Shown piece by piece: positions 27,210 to 35,740 of a DNA stretch of 64,000 bases. The stretch is from SZAS-103 sp964640525 (GTDB taxonomy: Bacteria > Pseudomonadota > Gammaproteobacteria > Xanthomonadales > Xanthomonadaceae): NCBI GenBank assembly GCA_964640525.1, contig CAZXGS010000007.1, positions 1 through 64,000 on the forward strand, read 5' to 3'. How positions within the stretch are numbered: the first letter of the stretch is position 1; each line of letters starts with the position of its first letter. The position numbers were made by a program, and so were the translations under genes. The notes beneath the pieces are model-generated. The model was not told where the DNA came from, did no database searches, and was given only the letters and a program-made list of their open reading frames with translations.

Positions 27210-27761
27210 TCAGTACCCGCCCTTCTTGCCGATGCCCACGAAGGTGAAGTCGTAGTCCACCGTGAAGGGCTTGAACCACGCCTGCACGCCGGTCAGGCGG
27301 TCGGTATGGCGGCCGAAATGCGCGGCCGGGTTGGATGTCGGCGGGGCGATGGTGAAGCGGACGTGGTACTTGCCGGGCCCGAACAGTTTGATGTTCTCGC
27401 CGTAATGCGGGCCGTCGTTGGCCACCATCGGCATCAGCTCGCCGCTCAGGCGGTTGGTCGTGCCGACCCTGGTCAGGGTGTAGGACACCACGAGGTAGGG
27501 CATCCACGCGCCTTCCTCGAAGCCGTTGGGATTGTTCGCCAGCGCATGGATGTCGGTTTCCAGGTGGATGTCGGACTGCGCCGGCTGCTTCATCATGCCC
27601 GCCGGTTCCATCGTCACCGGCTGCAGGTACACCGCGGAGATTTCCATGCCGGCGTGTTTTTGCGGTGCACCGAGCGGGTACTCGATGGCCTGCGCATTCA
27701 TGGCCAGGGTGGCACCGGCAAGCAGCAGCCCGGTGGCGGTGAGGGCTCTCGGCAAGTGCAT
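27210..27761 (-). CDS. ftrA: FtrA/P19-type periplasmic iron-binding protein
   Basis: A protein of 183 aa with a signal peptide ending near AMNAQA. The mature part follows the P19/FetP/FtrA family: EYPLGAPQKHAGMEISAVYL, MEPAGMM, SDIHLETDIHALANNPNGF, GEWMP-like GAWMPYLVV, LMPMVANDGPHYGENIKL, GPGKYHVRFTI. Conserved Met and His residues bind copper and iron in the family. The protein captures ferrous iron in the periplasm for the partner permease. It is first gene of the minus-strand operon ftrA, ftrB, ftrD. GAGGA lies about 9 bases before the start, and a strong promoter with an operator-like palindrome is just upstream. Confidence 0.88.
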   Translation of the reverse strand: MHLPRALTATGLLLAGATLAMNAQAIEYPLGAPQKHAGMEISAVYLQPVTMEPAGMMKQPAQSDIHLETDIHALANNPNGFEEGAWMPYLVVSYTLTRVGTTNRLSGELMPMVANDGPHYGENIKLFGPGKYHVRFTIAPPTSNPAAHFGRHTDRLTGVQAWFKPFTVDYDFTFVGIGKKGGY

Positions 27762-27781
27762 GGGATTTCGTCCTCGACGTT

Positions 27782-27829
27782 AATGGTAATCAATGTCGAA
27801 TAATAAACATTACCATTTTGCGCCGTCAA
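27782..27829 (-). promoter_or_regulatory. promoter with operator-like inverted repeat for the ftr operon
   Basis: On the minus strand TTGACG (27829-27824) and TATTAT (27805-27800) are separated by 18 bases, a good sigma-70 promoter. It is overlapped by an inverted repeat AATGGTAAT...ATTACCATT (27782-27790 and 27809-27817). The AT-rich palindrome over the -10 box would suit an iron-responsive repressor such as Fur. It is not a textbook 19-bp Fur box. Confidence 0.6.
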
Positions 27830-27883
27830 TCGAAAATTTGGCCGGTGGCTTGACCCCAGGCAGGGCGCGGCGGCGTCGCGCCT

Positions 27884-28750
27884 TCAGAACAGCAGCGAGG
27901 ACATCTTGCGGCGGTAGGTGCCGACCAGATCGGCATCCTCGACCACGCGGAAGGCATCGATCAGCGCGCGCCGCGGCAGGCCATCCTCGTAGCCGCGGTT
28001 GCGGCGCAGCATCTCGATGAACTGCTCCATGCCGGCCGCCGGCTCGCCACCGAGCAGGCGCTGCACGCCCAGCAGGTGACGTGCGCGCAGGTCGTCGGGA
28101 TTGGCGGCGATGGCCGCTTCCAGCACCTCGGCCGGCGGTGCATCCTGCAACTGCGTCATGAAACCCAACTGCGCACGCGCGCGAACCGCGCGGTCGTCGG
28201 AGGCCAGGTTGGCCGGCAACGCCTCCAGGATGTGTTCGGCTTCCTGCGCGGCGTCGGTCTTGAGCAGGGCCAGGGCGAGATCCAGCTTCAGCGCATCGGT
28301 GCCAGGTTCGGCCGCGACCGCGGCGCGCAGGCGCAATACCTCGGCGTGCGGATCGACCGAGTTGGCCACGGGCACGGCCGCCTCAGGTTCGGGCGCAGCC
28401 GCCGGTTCGATCCCGTGCCGTTGCAGGAACTGGCGCAATTGGCCCTCCGGCAAGGCGCCCTGGAAACCGTCCACCGGCTGTCCGTTCTTGACCAGGATGA
28501 CGGTGGGGATGGAGCGGATCTGGAAGGCTGCGCCAAGCTCCTGTTCCTTGTCCACGTCCACCTTGGCCAAGCGGAAGGCACCGTGGAACGCATCGGCCAG
28601 TTTCTCCAGAATCGGCCCGAGGGTCTTGCAGGGGCCGCACCAGGTCGCCCAGAAGTCGATCAGTACCGGCGTCTGCAGCGAGGCCTGCAGTACGTCGGAC
28701 TCGAAATTGGTGACGGTGGCGTCGAAGACGTGGGCATTGGCGTCGGTCAT
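27884..28750 (-). CDS. ybbN: thioredoxin-TPR co-chaperone YbbN/CnoX
   Basis: A protein of 288 aa with an N-terminal thioredoxin domain (VLIDFWATWCGPCKTLGPIL with WCGPC, SIPTVILVKNGQPVDGFQGA) and a C-terminal TPR-like region (LALALLKTDAAQEAEHIL, EAAIAANPDDLRARHLLGV, MLRRNRGYEDGLPRRALIDA). This is the YbbN/CnoX arrangement. In E. coli CnoX guards proteins from oxidation and hands them to GroEL. E. coli's protein has a redox-inactive SxxC site; here the full CxxC is kept, so thiol-disulfide activity is possible. The start at 28750 (MTDANAHV) fits the family. Confidence 0.9.
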   Translation of the reverse strand: MTDANAHVFDATVTNFESDVLQASLQTPVLIDFWATWCGPCKTLGPILEKLADAFHGAFRLAKVDVDKEQELGAAFQIRSIPTVILVKNGQPVDGFQGALPEGQLRQFLQRHGIEPAAAPEPEAAVPVANSVDPHAEVLRLRAAVAAEPGTDALKLDLALALLKTDAAQEAEHILEALPANLASDDRAVRARAQLGFMTQLQDAPPAEVLEAAIAANPDDLRARHLLGVQRLLGGEPAAGMEQFIEMLRRNRGYEDGLPRRALIDAFRVVEDADLVGTYRRKMSSLLF

Positions 28751-28926
28751 GGCAGTGGGTGGCAGGGCGATGAAGTGGGCTTGATCTTGGGCCTGGATGA
28801 CGGAACGCAAGCGCGATCGGCCGTCATGCAGGAAGGGTGCGCGTCGGCAAAGGCGCCAGGGTCGGGTGATTGCGGATTCTATCCGGGCTGCAGGTTGCGG
28901 CCACGACGGGCGCCGTGGCCACGCGG

Positions 28927-30288
28927 TCACATGCCCTGCATCGAGACCTGGTCGCTTTTCGCCGGGGTCTGGATCGGTGCGCCCTCGCGCTTGTACACCA
29001 CCCCGGCCTTCATCACGAAGCGCACGTTCCGGAGCACGCCGACATTGGCCAGCGGATCGCCATCCACGGCGATCAGGTCGGCGAACTTGCCGGTGCTCAC
29101 GCTGCCCAGTTCCCTGGCATGTCCCAACAGGGTCGCGGCGTTCATGGTTGCGGCCTGGATCGCGGCGGCGGCCGGCATGCCGGCCTGCACCATGTAGGTG
29201 AACTCGTCCGCGTTGTCGCCATGCGGATAGACGCCGGCATCGGTGCCGAAGGCGATCTTCACCCCGGCCTTCCACGCCAGGCCTGCGGTGCGAATGATCT
29301 GCGGGCCGACTTCCATCGCCTTGCGCGCGACCTGCGGCGGGTACCAGCCTTCGGCGGCTTTTTTCTGGATGAACTGGCCGGCGTAGATGGTGGGTACGTA
29401 CCAGGTGCCGTGCGCCTTCATGAGCTGCATGTCGGCAGCGTCCATGAAGGTGCCGTGCTCGATCGAATCCACCCCGCCAAGCACCGCGCGCCGGATGGCC
29501 TCGGCGCCGTGGGCGTGTGCGGCCACCCTGAAGCCATAGTCGTGCGCGGCCTCGACCACCGCCTGGATTTCCGCCAGCGTCATCTGCGGGTTCTCCGAGC
29601 TGCCGCTCTCGTCCAGCACGCCGCCCGAGGGCATGATCTTGATCAGGTCGGCGCCTTCCTTGTAATGCAGGCGCACCGCCTTCCATGCATCGGCAGCCGA
29701 ATCGATGATGCCGTCCGCCGGACCGGGATTGCCCTGCAAGTCCAGGCGATAGCCATCGGTCATGTCGGCGTGACCGCCGCTGGTGCCGATGAAACGGCCG
29801 GCGCTGAAGATGCGCGGTCCGGGCACCCATCCGGCATTGACCGCGTTGCGCAGCGCGATCGACTCGTAGTGCTGGTCGCCAAGATCGCGCACCGTGGTGA
29901 ATCCAGCCAGCAGGGTCCGGCGCGCGAACACGGTGCCGCGGATCGCGTAGTCGGCCGGGTTGAGCCGGAACTGGTCGGTGTAGCGGGTCTTGTCGAACGC
30001 CATCGTCAGGTGGGTGTGGCTGTCGATCAGCCCGGGCAGGCAGGTGGCATGGCCAAGTTCGATCACCTGTGCCCCGGCCGGAGGCGCGCCGGCCGTGATC
30101 GCCCCGAAGCGCGCACCGGCCACGGTGATGCTGGTTTCGCCCAGCATCCTCGCGCTGACGGCATCGAACAGGTGGCCGCAGTGGACGACGACCGTCTGCG
30201 TCTGGGTGGTGGGCGGCGCGTCCTGCGCGGTTGCGGTGGACAGGGCGGCGAGCAGGGCGATGGCGAATGGAAGGGATTGCGGGCGCAT
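28927..30288 (-). CDS. periplasmic metal-dependent amidohydrolase
   Basis: A protein of 453 aa of the amidohydrolase superfamily, in the Xaa-Pro dipeptidase/imidazolonepropionase-like group. A signal peptide (MRPQSLPFAIALLAALSTATAQ) precedes the domain. Metal ligands are visible: HTH in GLIDSHTHLTM, the lysine in LIKIMPSGG that is usually carboxylated, HAHG, IEHGT and the aspartate of GTDAGVYPHG. Family members hydrolyse cyclic imides, C-terminal proline dipeptides or N-acyl compounds; the substrate cannot be told here. The start at 30288 was chosen for the signal peptide. It stands alone, with a palindromic repeat in the upstream region. Confidence 0.88.
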   Translation of the reverse strand: MRPQSLPFAIALLAALSTATAQDAPPTTQTQTVVVHCGHLFDAVSARMLGETSITVAGARFGAITAGAPPAGAQVIELGHATCLPGLIDSHTHLTMAFDKTRYTDQFRLNPADYAIRGTVFARRTLLAGFTTVRDLGDQHYESIALRNAVNAGWVPGPRIFSAGRFIGTSGGHADMTDGYRLDLQGNPGPADGIIDSAADAWKAVRLHYKEGADLIKIMPSGGVLDESGSSENPQMTLAEIQAVVEAAHDYGFRVAAHAHGAEAIRRAVLGGVDSIEHGTFMDAADMQLMKAHGTWYVPTIYAGQFIQKKAAEGWYPPQVARKAMEVGPQIIRTAGLAWKAGVKIAFGTDAGVYPHGDNADEFTYMVQAGMPAAAAIQAATMNAATLLGHARELGSVSTGKFADLIAVDGDPLANVGVLRNVRFVMKAGVVYKREGAPIQTPAKSDQVSMQGM

Positions 30289-30413
30289 GCGCGATTCCAG
30301 ATGGCGTGGAAGCGCGCAATGTAACCTTGCTGCGTGTGTGCATGCACTTGTCGCGGGCTTGCGACATCCGTTTGCAGGGTTCAACACACCCGAATGGCCA
30401 GGACCGCCAATGC

Positions 30414-30502
30414 CGTCATCCCGGCGAAAGCCGGGATCCATTGGCTTTGGGCGTCAGCGGAACGAAGCGCGAAACGGATCCCGGCTTTCGCCGGGGTGAC
30501 GA
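30414..30502. repeat. 89-bp palindromic intergenic repeat, copy 2 of 3
   Basis: Ends CGTCATCCCGGCGAAAGCC and GGCTTTCGCCGGGGTGACGA are inverted copies of each other, as in 13044-13132 and 44713-44803. The centre differs between copies. Confidence 0.88.
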
Positions 30503-30572
30503 GCTGATGGGTCGTTCGTGGCCTGTTGCAAAAAGGGTCCCATCCACTCGCAGCACTGCGACCCGGCGCCGA

Positions 30573-31526
30573 TCAAAGGAAGAAATACCGCGCGATGTGG
30601 AAGAACAGCGGTGCGGCGAAGCTGACCGAGTCCAGGCGGTCGAGCATGCCGCCGTGGCCTTCGATCATGGTGCCCCAGTCCTTGGCCCCCAGGCTGCGTT
30701 TGGCCGCCGACAGCGACAGTCCGCCGAGGAAGCCGGCGAGTACGATCAGGCCCGCCAGCACGGCCGCCTGCCAGGGCGCGAACGGGGTGATGCCGTGCAG
30801 GCCGACGCCGATCGCGACCGCCGAAAGTCCGCCGCCGAGCAGCCCTTCGACGGTCTTGGACGGGCTCACCCGCGGGGCGATGGGGTGGCGACCGAAAAGT
30901 TTGCCGAAAACGTACTGCAGCACGTCGGAGATCTGCACCACGATCAGCAGCCAGATCATCAGCAACAGGTTCGCCTGCACCCCGCCGGGCACCTTCAGCA
31001 GCAGCACCGCCGGAACGTAGCTGATGCAGTACACGGTGATCAACACGCCCCACTGCAGCTTGGTGACCCGTTCGAGGAAGCCCTCGGTATCTCCGGACAG
31101 CGCCATCAGCACCGGCAACGACAGCAGTCCGTACACCGGCAGGAAGATCGCGAACAGGCCGTACCAGCCATCGAAGATCAGCCAGTACTGGATCGGCAGC
31201 ATCAGGTAGAAGCAGGCGACCAGCGGCATGTGGTCGGCCGGGCGGGTCGGGGTGAGGGTGACGAACTCGCGCAGCGCGAACACCGAGGCCAGGGCGAACA
31301 GCAGCACGGTGGCGGTGGTGCCGAGCAGGAAGCAGGCTGCGAGGATGCCGACCATCACCCACCAGGCGCGGATGCGGGCGTTGAGGTTGTCGATGGTGGC
31401 GCTGCCGCCGCGCCGTGTCGCGCGCAGGTGCAGGACGCCGCCGACCGCCGAGGCCACGACCAGCAGCACGGCGATGCCGCCCATCAGCCAGTAGAAGGAT
31501 TCGCGTGGGTTCATGCCGGCGTTCAT
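30573..31526 (-). CDS. CdsA-like phosphatidate cytidylyltransferase (YnbB type)
   Basis: An integral membrane protein of 317 aa. Its many hydrophobic helices end in the CdsA signature: GRHPIAPRVSPSKTVEG, then KDWGTMIEGHGGMLDRLDS. CdsA enzymes make CDP-diacylglycerol from phosphatidate and CTP at the inner membrane. The place in an operon after a CDP-alcohol transferase and a PlsC-like gene resembles E. coli ynbA-ynbB, so this is more likely an accessory (YnbB-like) copy than the housekeeping cdsA. ATGA overlap with the upstream gene (start at 31526) implies coupled translation. A second ATG at 31514 is possible. Confidence 0.88.
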   Translation of the reverse strand: MNAGMNPRESFYWLMGGIAVLLVVASAVGGVLHLRATRRGGSATIDNLNARIRAWWVMVGILAACFLLGTTATVLLFALASVFALREFVTLTPTRPADHMPLVACFYLMLPIQYWLIFDGWYGLFAIFLPVYGLLSLPVLMALSGDTEGFLERVTKLQWGVLITVYCISYVPAVLLLKVPGGVQANLLLMIWLLIVVQISDVLQYVFGKLFGRHPIAPRVSPSKTVEGLLGGGLSAVAIGVGLHGITPFAPWQAAVLAGLIVLAGFLGGLSLSAAKRSLGAKDWGTMIEGHGGMLDRLDSVSFAAPLFFHIARYFFL

Positions 31527-32122
31527 GCCAGCGCCACGATGGCCTGGCGTGCGCGTTCGAGGAAGGCCGCCTTGGCTTCCCCCTCCGCCAATGCCAGCGG
31601 CGCACCGAAGCGCACCGTGCAGGTCAACGGCACCGGCAGCCACGCGCCCTTGGGCATCGAGCGCCACAGGTTTTCCAGGAACACCGGCACCAGCTCGGCC
31701 TCGGGGTGGCGCGTGGCGAGGTGGAACAGGCCGCTCTTGAACGCCCCGGGCAAGGCCTGCTCGCGGCGGGTGCCTTCCGGGAACACGATCAGCGACTCGC
31801 GACGGTGCAGGGCCGCGTCCAGCGGCGCCAGCGGGTCGGACTCGTGCGGGTTGGCATGGCGGTCGATGAACAGCGCGTTGAAGCCGTGCGTGGCCAGCCA
31901 GGCGCGTGCGCCGCTGCCCCAGTAGTCCTTCGCCGCCACCGCGCGGGTGGAGGTGCGCAGGCGCGGCGGCAAGGCGCTCCACAACGCCAGGGTGTCGAAG
32001 TGGCTGGTATGGTTGGCGAAGTAGATGCGCAGCGCATGGCTGGGACCGCAGCCGCTCCAGCGCGGCTGCGCACCGAGCAGTACGCGGGTGCCGGTCGCGA
32101 TCTGTCGGCCCAGCAGCGCCAT
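31523..32122 (-). CDS. PlsC-like acyltransferase
   Basis: A protein of 199 aa of the lysophosphatidate acyltransferase family. The HX4D motif is in FANHTSHFDTLALW and the FPEGTR motif in LIVFPEGTRREQA, the two catalytic and glycerophosphate-binding signatures of PlsC enzymes. It lacks the long N-terminal membrane part of typical PlsC, so it may act as a peripheral or minimal form. It starts within the stop of the preceding gene (TGATG) and overlaps the next (ATGA). Likely it supplies phosphatidate for the neighbouring CdsA-like enzyme. Confidence 0.88.
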   Translation of the reverse strand: MALLGRQIATGTRVLLGAQPRWSGCGPSHALRIYFANHTSHFDTLALWSALPPRLRTSTRAVAAKDYWGSGARAWLATHGFNALFIDRHANPHESDPLAPLDAALHRRESLIVFPEGTRREQALPGAFKSGLFHLATRHPEAELVPVFLENLWRSMPKGAWLPVPLTCTVRFGAPLALAEGEAKAAFLERARQAIVALA

Positions 32123-32760
32123 CAGCCGGCCTTCCGCAGCTGCCGCGCAATGACCATCGTGCGCAGCACGCAGGTGAGCAGCGAGCCGGCGGCAATCACC
32201 ATCGCCGCGATCCACAACGTCTTGACCGCATAGCCAGGCTGGTTTGCCAGCGTCATTGCCGCGGCGACCACGCAAGCCACCGTCAGCACCGCCATCCGCT
32301 GCGGTTTGGCCTGCGGTCCGCGGAAATCCTGCGCAAAGCCCAGGCTCCCCCCGAACGCGCGCACGTAGGCGGTGGCGACCGCCAGCAGCGCGCCCAGCCA
32401 GCCCAGCCACGGCGCACCGGCGGCGTAGCCCAAGGCCACGATGAAAAGCGCGTCGGCGATGCGGTCGGGAAACTCGTTCCACAGCTTGCCCAACGCCGAA
32501 CCCTTGCCGCCCTCCACCGCCACCATGCCGTCCAGCAGGTTGCAGGCCAGCCGCAACTGCACGCACACCGCCACGTCCAGCAGGCCCAGCCAGGTCGGCC
32601 ACCACACCAGCAGGGCTGCGCCGACGGCGGCGAACAGCACGCTCAATGCCGAGATCTGATCGGGCGTGATCGACGAGCGCGCCAGTGCCGCGGCCAGGCG
32701 TTGTGCCCACCCGGCCTGGCGGGTGGCGAGAGGTCGGCGGTCGGAGGCAGGGTCGTTCAT
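32122..32760 (-). CDS. CDP-alcohol phosphatidyltransferase family protein (YnbA-like)
   Basis: A membrane protein of 212 aa. The family motif is present in altered form: LLDGMVAVEGGKGSALGKLW, then NEFPDRIAD. The consensus is DGxxAR, 8 residues, GxxxDxxxD. Here the arginine is valine, and the first aspartate of the last pair is asparagine, a change also found in YnbA-like members. The rest is made of membrane helices. Such enzymes swap CMP of a CDP-lipid for an alcohol head group. First gene of the overlapping operon with the PlsC-like and CdsA-like genes. The substrate is unknown. Confidence 0.85.
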   Translation of the reverse strand: MNDPASDRRPLATRQAGWAQRLAAALARSSITPDQISALSVLFAAVGAALLVWWPTWLGLLDVAVCVQLRLACNLLDGMVAVEGGKGSALGKLWNEFPDRIADALFIVALGYAAGAPWLGWLGALLAVATAYVRAFGGSLGFAQDFRGPQAKPQRMAVLTVACVVAAAMTLANQPGYAVKTLWIAAMVIAAGSLLTCVLRTMVIARQLRKAG

Positions 32761-32857
32761 CGGGATTGCCTTGGTGCATCACGGTGATCATGACCACGCC
32801 ACGGACAGGAAATCCCGGCCGCTCGGCGCCAGCGGCCGGCGATGCGATACTGGGGCC

Positions 32858-33658
32858 ATGAACGATACCCAAGCCGACACCGCCGGGGAAGCCGGCGCCA
32901 CCACCCATTTCGGCTACCGTGACGTGCCGGTGGGCGACAAGCAGCGCCTCGTCGGCGAGGTTTTCAGTTCGGTCGCAAGCCGCTACGACGTGATGAACGA
33001 CCTGATGTCGCTGGGGGTGCACCGGCTGTGGAAGCGCTATTTCGTCGCCACCGCCGGCGTGCGTCGCGGTGATTCGGTGCTCGACCTTGCCGGCGGCACC
33101 GGCGACATCGCCGCCCTCCTGCACCCGCGTGCGGTCGTGACGCAGGCTGCGGGCGGCGGTGTGCAGGGCAGGGTGGTGGTGGGCGACATCAACGCGCAGA
33201 TGCTCGGCGTCGGTCGCGATCGCCTGACCGACCGCGGCATCGTCCAGGGCATCGACTACGTGCAGTGCAACGCCGAAGCGCTGCCGTTCCCGGACCGCCA
33301 TTTCGACCTGGTGACGATGGCCTTCGGCCTGCGCAACGTCACCGACAAGGCCGCGGCGCTGCGGGAAATCCAGCGCGTGCTCAAGATCGGCGGCCGTGCG
33401 CTGGTGCTGGAGTTCTCGCAGGTCAAGGCCGCATGGTTCCGGCCGATCTACGATTTCCATTCCTTCCAGGTGCTGCCGCGGCTGGGGCGCTGGATCGCCG
33501 ACGATGCGGCCTCGTACCGGTATCTGGCCGAGTCGATCCGCAAGCACCCGCCACAGGCCGAGCTGCTGGCGATGATGGAACACGCCGGGCTGGCGCGCTG
33601 CCATTGCCGTGACCTGTCGGGCGGGATCGTGGCCATCCACAGCGGCTATCGGGTGTAG
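32858..33658 (+). CDS. ubiE: UbiE/MenG demethylmenaquinone/ubiquinone C-methyltransferase
   Basis: A SAM-dependent C-methyltransferase of ubiquinone (and menaquinone) synthesis, 266 aa from the ATG at 32858. Signatures: VFSSVASRYDVMNDLMSLGV, motif I VLDLAGGTGDIA, VGDINAQML, and the family hallmark FGLRNVTD. An insert of about 17 residues (near HPRAVVTQAAGGGVQGR) lies between motif I and the next beta strand, where the E. coli enzyme is shorter; it looks like a loop expansion. Divergent from the phospholipid operon, with about 97 bases between. Confidence 0.94.
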   Translation: MNDTQADTAGEAGATTHFGYRDVPVGDKQRLVGEVFSSVASRYDVMNDLMSLGVHRLWKRYFVATAGVRRGDSVLDLAGGTGDIAALLHPRAVVTQAAGGGVQGRVVVGDINAQMLGVGRDRLTDRGIVQGIDYVQCNAEALPFPDRHFDLVTMAFGLRNVTDKAAALREIQRVLKIGGRALVLEFSQVKAAWFRPIYDFHSFQVLPRLGRWIADDAASYRYLAESIRKHPPQAELLAMMEHAGLARCHCRDLSGGIVAIHSGYRV

Positions 33659-33750
33659 GCCGGGCGCGGCAAGCCCTGGCGGAGATCGCGGCGGATCGGC
33701 GTGCTCCGGTAAGATGGCGTTTTCCCGTCATCCTCCCCCGGATTCCGACC

Positions 33751-35739
33751 ATGCGCCGCACGCCCCGTCTCCTGCTCAAGACCCTGCCCCTGATGTGCCT
33801 GTTCGTGCTGGCCGCGTGCGGAAAGAAGGAAGAGGTGAATTCGGCCGCCAGCATCCGTCATCCGATCCCGAAGCTCGCCCAGGCACCGCAGGCGGCGGCG
33901 ATCGACCGCAAGCACGACGAATCCAGCTACGCCGAGCCCGACAAGGTGCGGATGACCCACCTCATCCTCGACCTGACCGTGGACTTCGACAAGAAGCAGC
34001 TCGCCGGGACCGCCACCCTGGACATGAACTGGTTCGATGATGACGCCAGCGACCTGGTGCTGGACACCAGCGACCTGGCGATCAACGCGGTCGAGGGCGG
34101 GGACGGCACCGGCGACTGGAAGCCGCTGACCTTCACCCTGGCCCCCGCCGACCCGGTGTTGGGCAGCAAGCTGACCATCCACATGCCGGAGAAGGGCAAG
34201 CCCGGCCACATGCGCCAGGTGCGGATCACCTATGCGACCTCGCCGCATGCCGCGGGCCTGCAGTGGCTGGATCCGGCGCAGACCTCGGACAAGAAGACCC
34301 CGTTCATGTTCAGCCAGTCCGAAACCATCCACGCGCGTTCGTGGATCCCGCTGCAGGACACGCCCGGGGTGCGTTTTTCCTACCTGGCCAACATCCACGT
34401 GCCCAAGGACATGGTGGCGGTGATGGCCGCCGACTACGGCGACCCGGAGGTGCGCCAGGTGGCGTCCACCTATCAGTTCACCATGCCGCAGATGATCCCG
34501 TCCTACCTGCTGGCGATCGCGGTCGGCAATCTGCAGTTCCACCGCATCTCGGATCGGTCGGGGGTGTGGGCCGAGCCGGAAATGCTCGCCAAGGCGACCG
34601 CGGAGTTCTCCGATACCGAGAAGATGATCGAAGCCGCCGAGGGCCTGTACGGCCAGTATCGCTGGGGTCGTTACGACCTGCTGGTGCTGCCGCCCTCGTT
34701 CCCGATCGGCGGCATGGAAAACCCCAAGTTGACCTTCGTCACCCCGACCGTGATCGTCGGTGACAAGTCGTTGGTGTCACTGATCGCCCACGAGCTGGCG
34801 CACTCCTGGTCGGGCAACCTGGCGACCAATGCGAGCTGGAAGGACGGCTGGCTGAACGAGGGCATCACCACCTACGTGCAGGGCCGCATCACCGAAGCGC
34901 TGTACGGCGTGGACGTGGCGACGATGGAGCGCCAGATCGATCAGCAGGAACTGCAGGCCGAATACAAGGACGGGAAGATTCCGCCGGCACTGCAACTGCT
35001 GGCACTCGATCCGCTCAAGCCCGGGCAGAGCCCCGACGAAGACCTGTCCGACACCGCGTACACCAAGGGCGCGTGGTTCATGCACTTCCTGGAACAGAAG
35101 TTCGGGCGGGCCACCTTTGATCCGTTCCTGAAGGGTTATTTCGATACTTTCGCGTTCCAGAGCGTGACCAGCGACGATTTCGAAAAATACCTGCGCACCA
35201 ACCTGCTGCCCAAGAACCCGAGCGCGGTCACCGACGCGCAATTGCACGCCTGGCTGCATGAGCCGGGCATCCCGGCGTTCGCGGTGCCGGCGCACTCGGC
35301 GACGCTGGATGCGGTGGATGCGGCACGCAAGGCCTGGCTCGGCGGCGGGGCGCTGCCGGCAGCCGACGTCACCGGCAAGTGGGTCACCCAGGAATGGGTG
35401 TATTTCCTCGAAGGCATGCCCGCCAAGCCGAGCACCGAGCAGCTCGACGCACTGGACAAGGCCTATCACTTCACCGGCACGCCCAACGGCGAGATCGCGC
35501 AGCACTGGTACCCGCTGACCGTGGCCGGCGGGTACACCCAGGCGCGTCCACAGCTGGCGGAGTTCGTGCAGTCGGTGGGGCGTCAGAAGCTGATCCTGCC
35601 AATCTACACCGCGCTGGCCAAGACCAAGGAGGGGCTGGCGTTCGCCAGGGACACCTTCGCCAAGGCCAAGCCTGGCTACCACCCGCTCACCGCTGCGGCG
35701 GTGCAGGGCATCCTCGACAAGGCCAATCCGGCGAACTGA
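33751..35739 (+). CDS. M1 family aminopeptidase lipoprotein
   Basis: A zinc aminopeptidase of 662 aa close to the leukotriene A4 hydrolase/aminopeptidase B branch of M1. The lipobox LFVLAACG near residue 25 predicts a lipoprotein. Catalytic signatures are GGMENP (exopeptidase motif, near residue 321), HELAHSWSGN (near 347) and the third zinc ligand E in LNEGITTY, 18 residues after HEXXH. The C-terminal helical domain is present. Likely anchored in the periplasm, releasing N-terminal amino acids from peptides. It is followed after one base by the hydrolase gene. Confidence 0.93.
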   Translation: MRRTPRLLLKTLPLMCLFVLAACGKKEEVNSAASIRHPIPKLAQAPQAAAIDRKHDESSYAEPDKVRMTHLILDLTVDFDKKQLAGTATLDMNWFDDDASDLVLDTSDLAINAVEGGDGTGDWKPLTFTLAPADPVLGSKLTIHMPEKGKPGHMRQVRITYATSPHAAGLQWLDPAQTSDKKTPFMFSQSETIHARSWIPLQDTPGVRFSYLANIHVPKDMVAVMAADYGDPEVRQVASTYQFTMPQMIPSYLLAIAVGNLQFHRISDRSGVWAEPEMLAKATAEFSDTEKMIEAAEGLYGQYRWGRYDLLVLPPSFPIGGMENPKLTFVTPTVIVGDKSLVSLIAHELAHSWSGNLATNASWKDGWLNEGITTYVQGRITEALYGVDVATMERQIDQQELQAEYKDGKIPPALQLLALDPLKPGQSPDEDLSDTAYTKGAWFMHFLEQKFGRATFDPFLKGYFDTFAFQSVTSDDFEKYLRTNLLPKNPSAVTDAQLHAWLHEPGIPAFAVPAHSATLDAVDAARKAWLGGGALPAADVTGKWVTQEWVYFLEGMPAKPSTEQLDALDKAYHFTGTPNGEIAQHWYPLTVAGGYTQARPQLAEFVQSVGRQKLILPIYTALAKTKEGLAFARDTFAKAKPGYHPLTAAAVQGILDKANPAN

Positions 35740-35740
35740 C

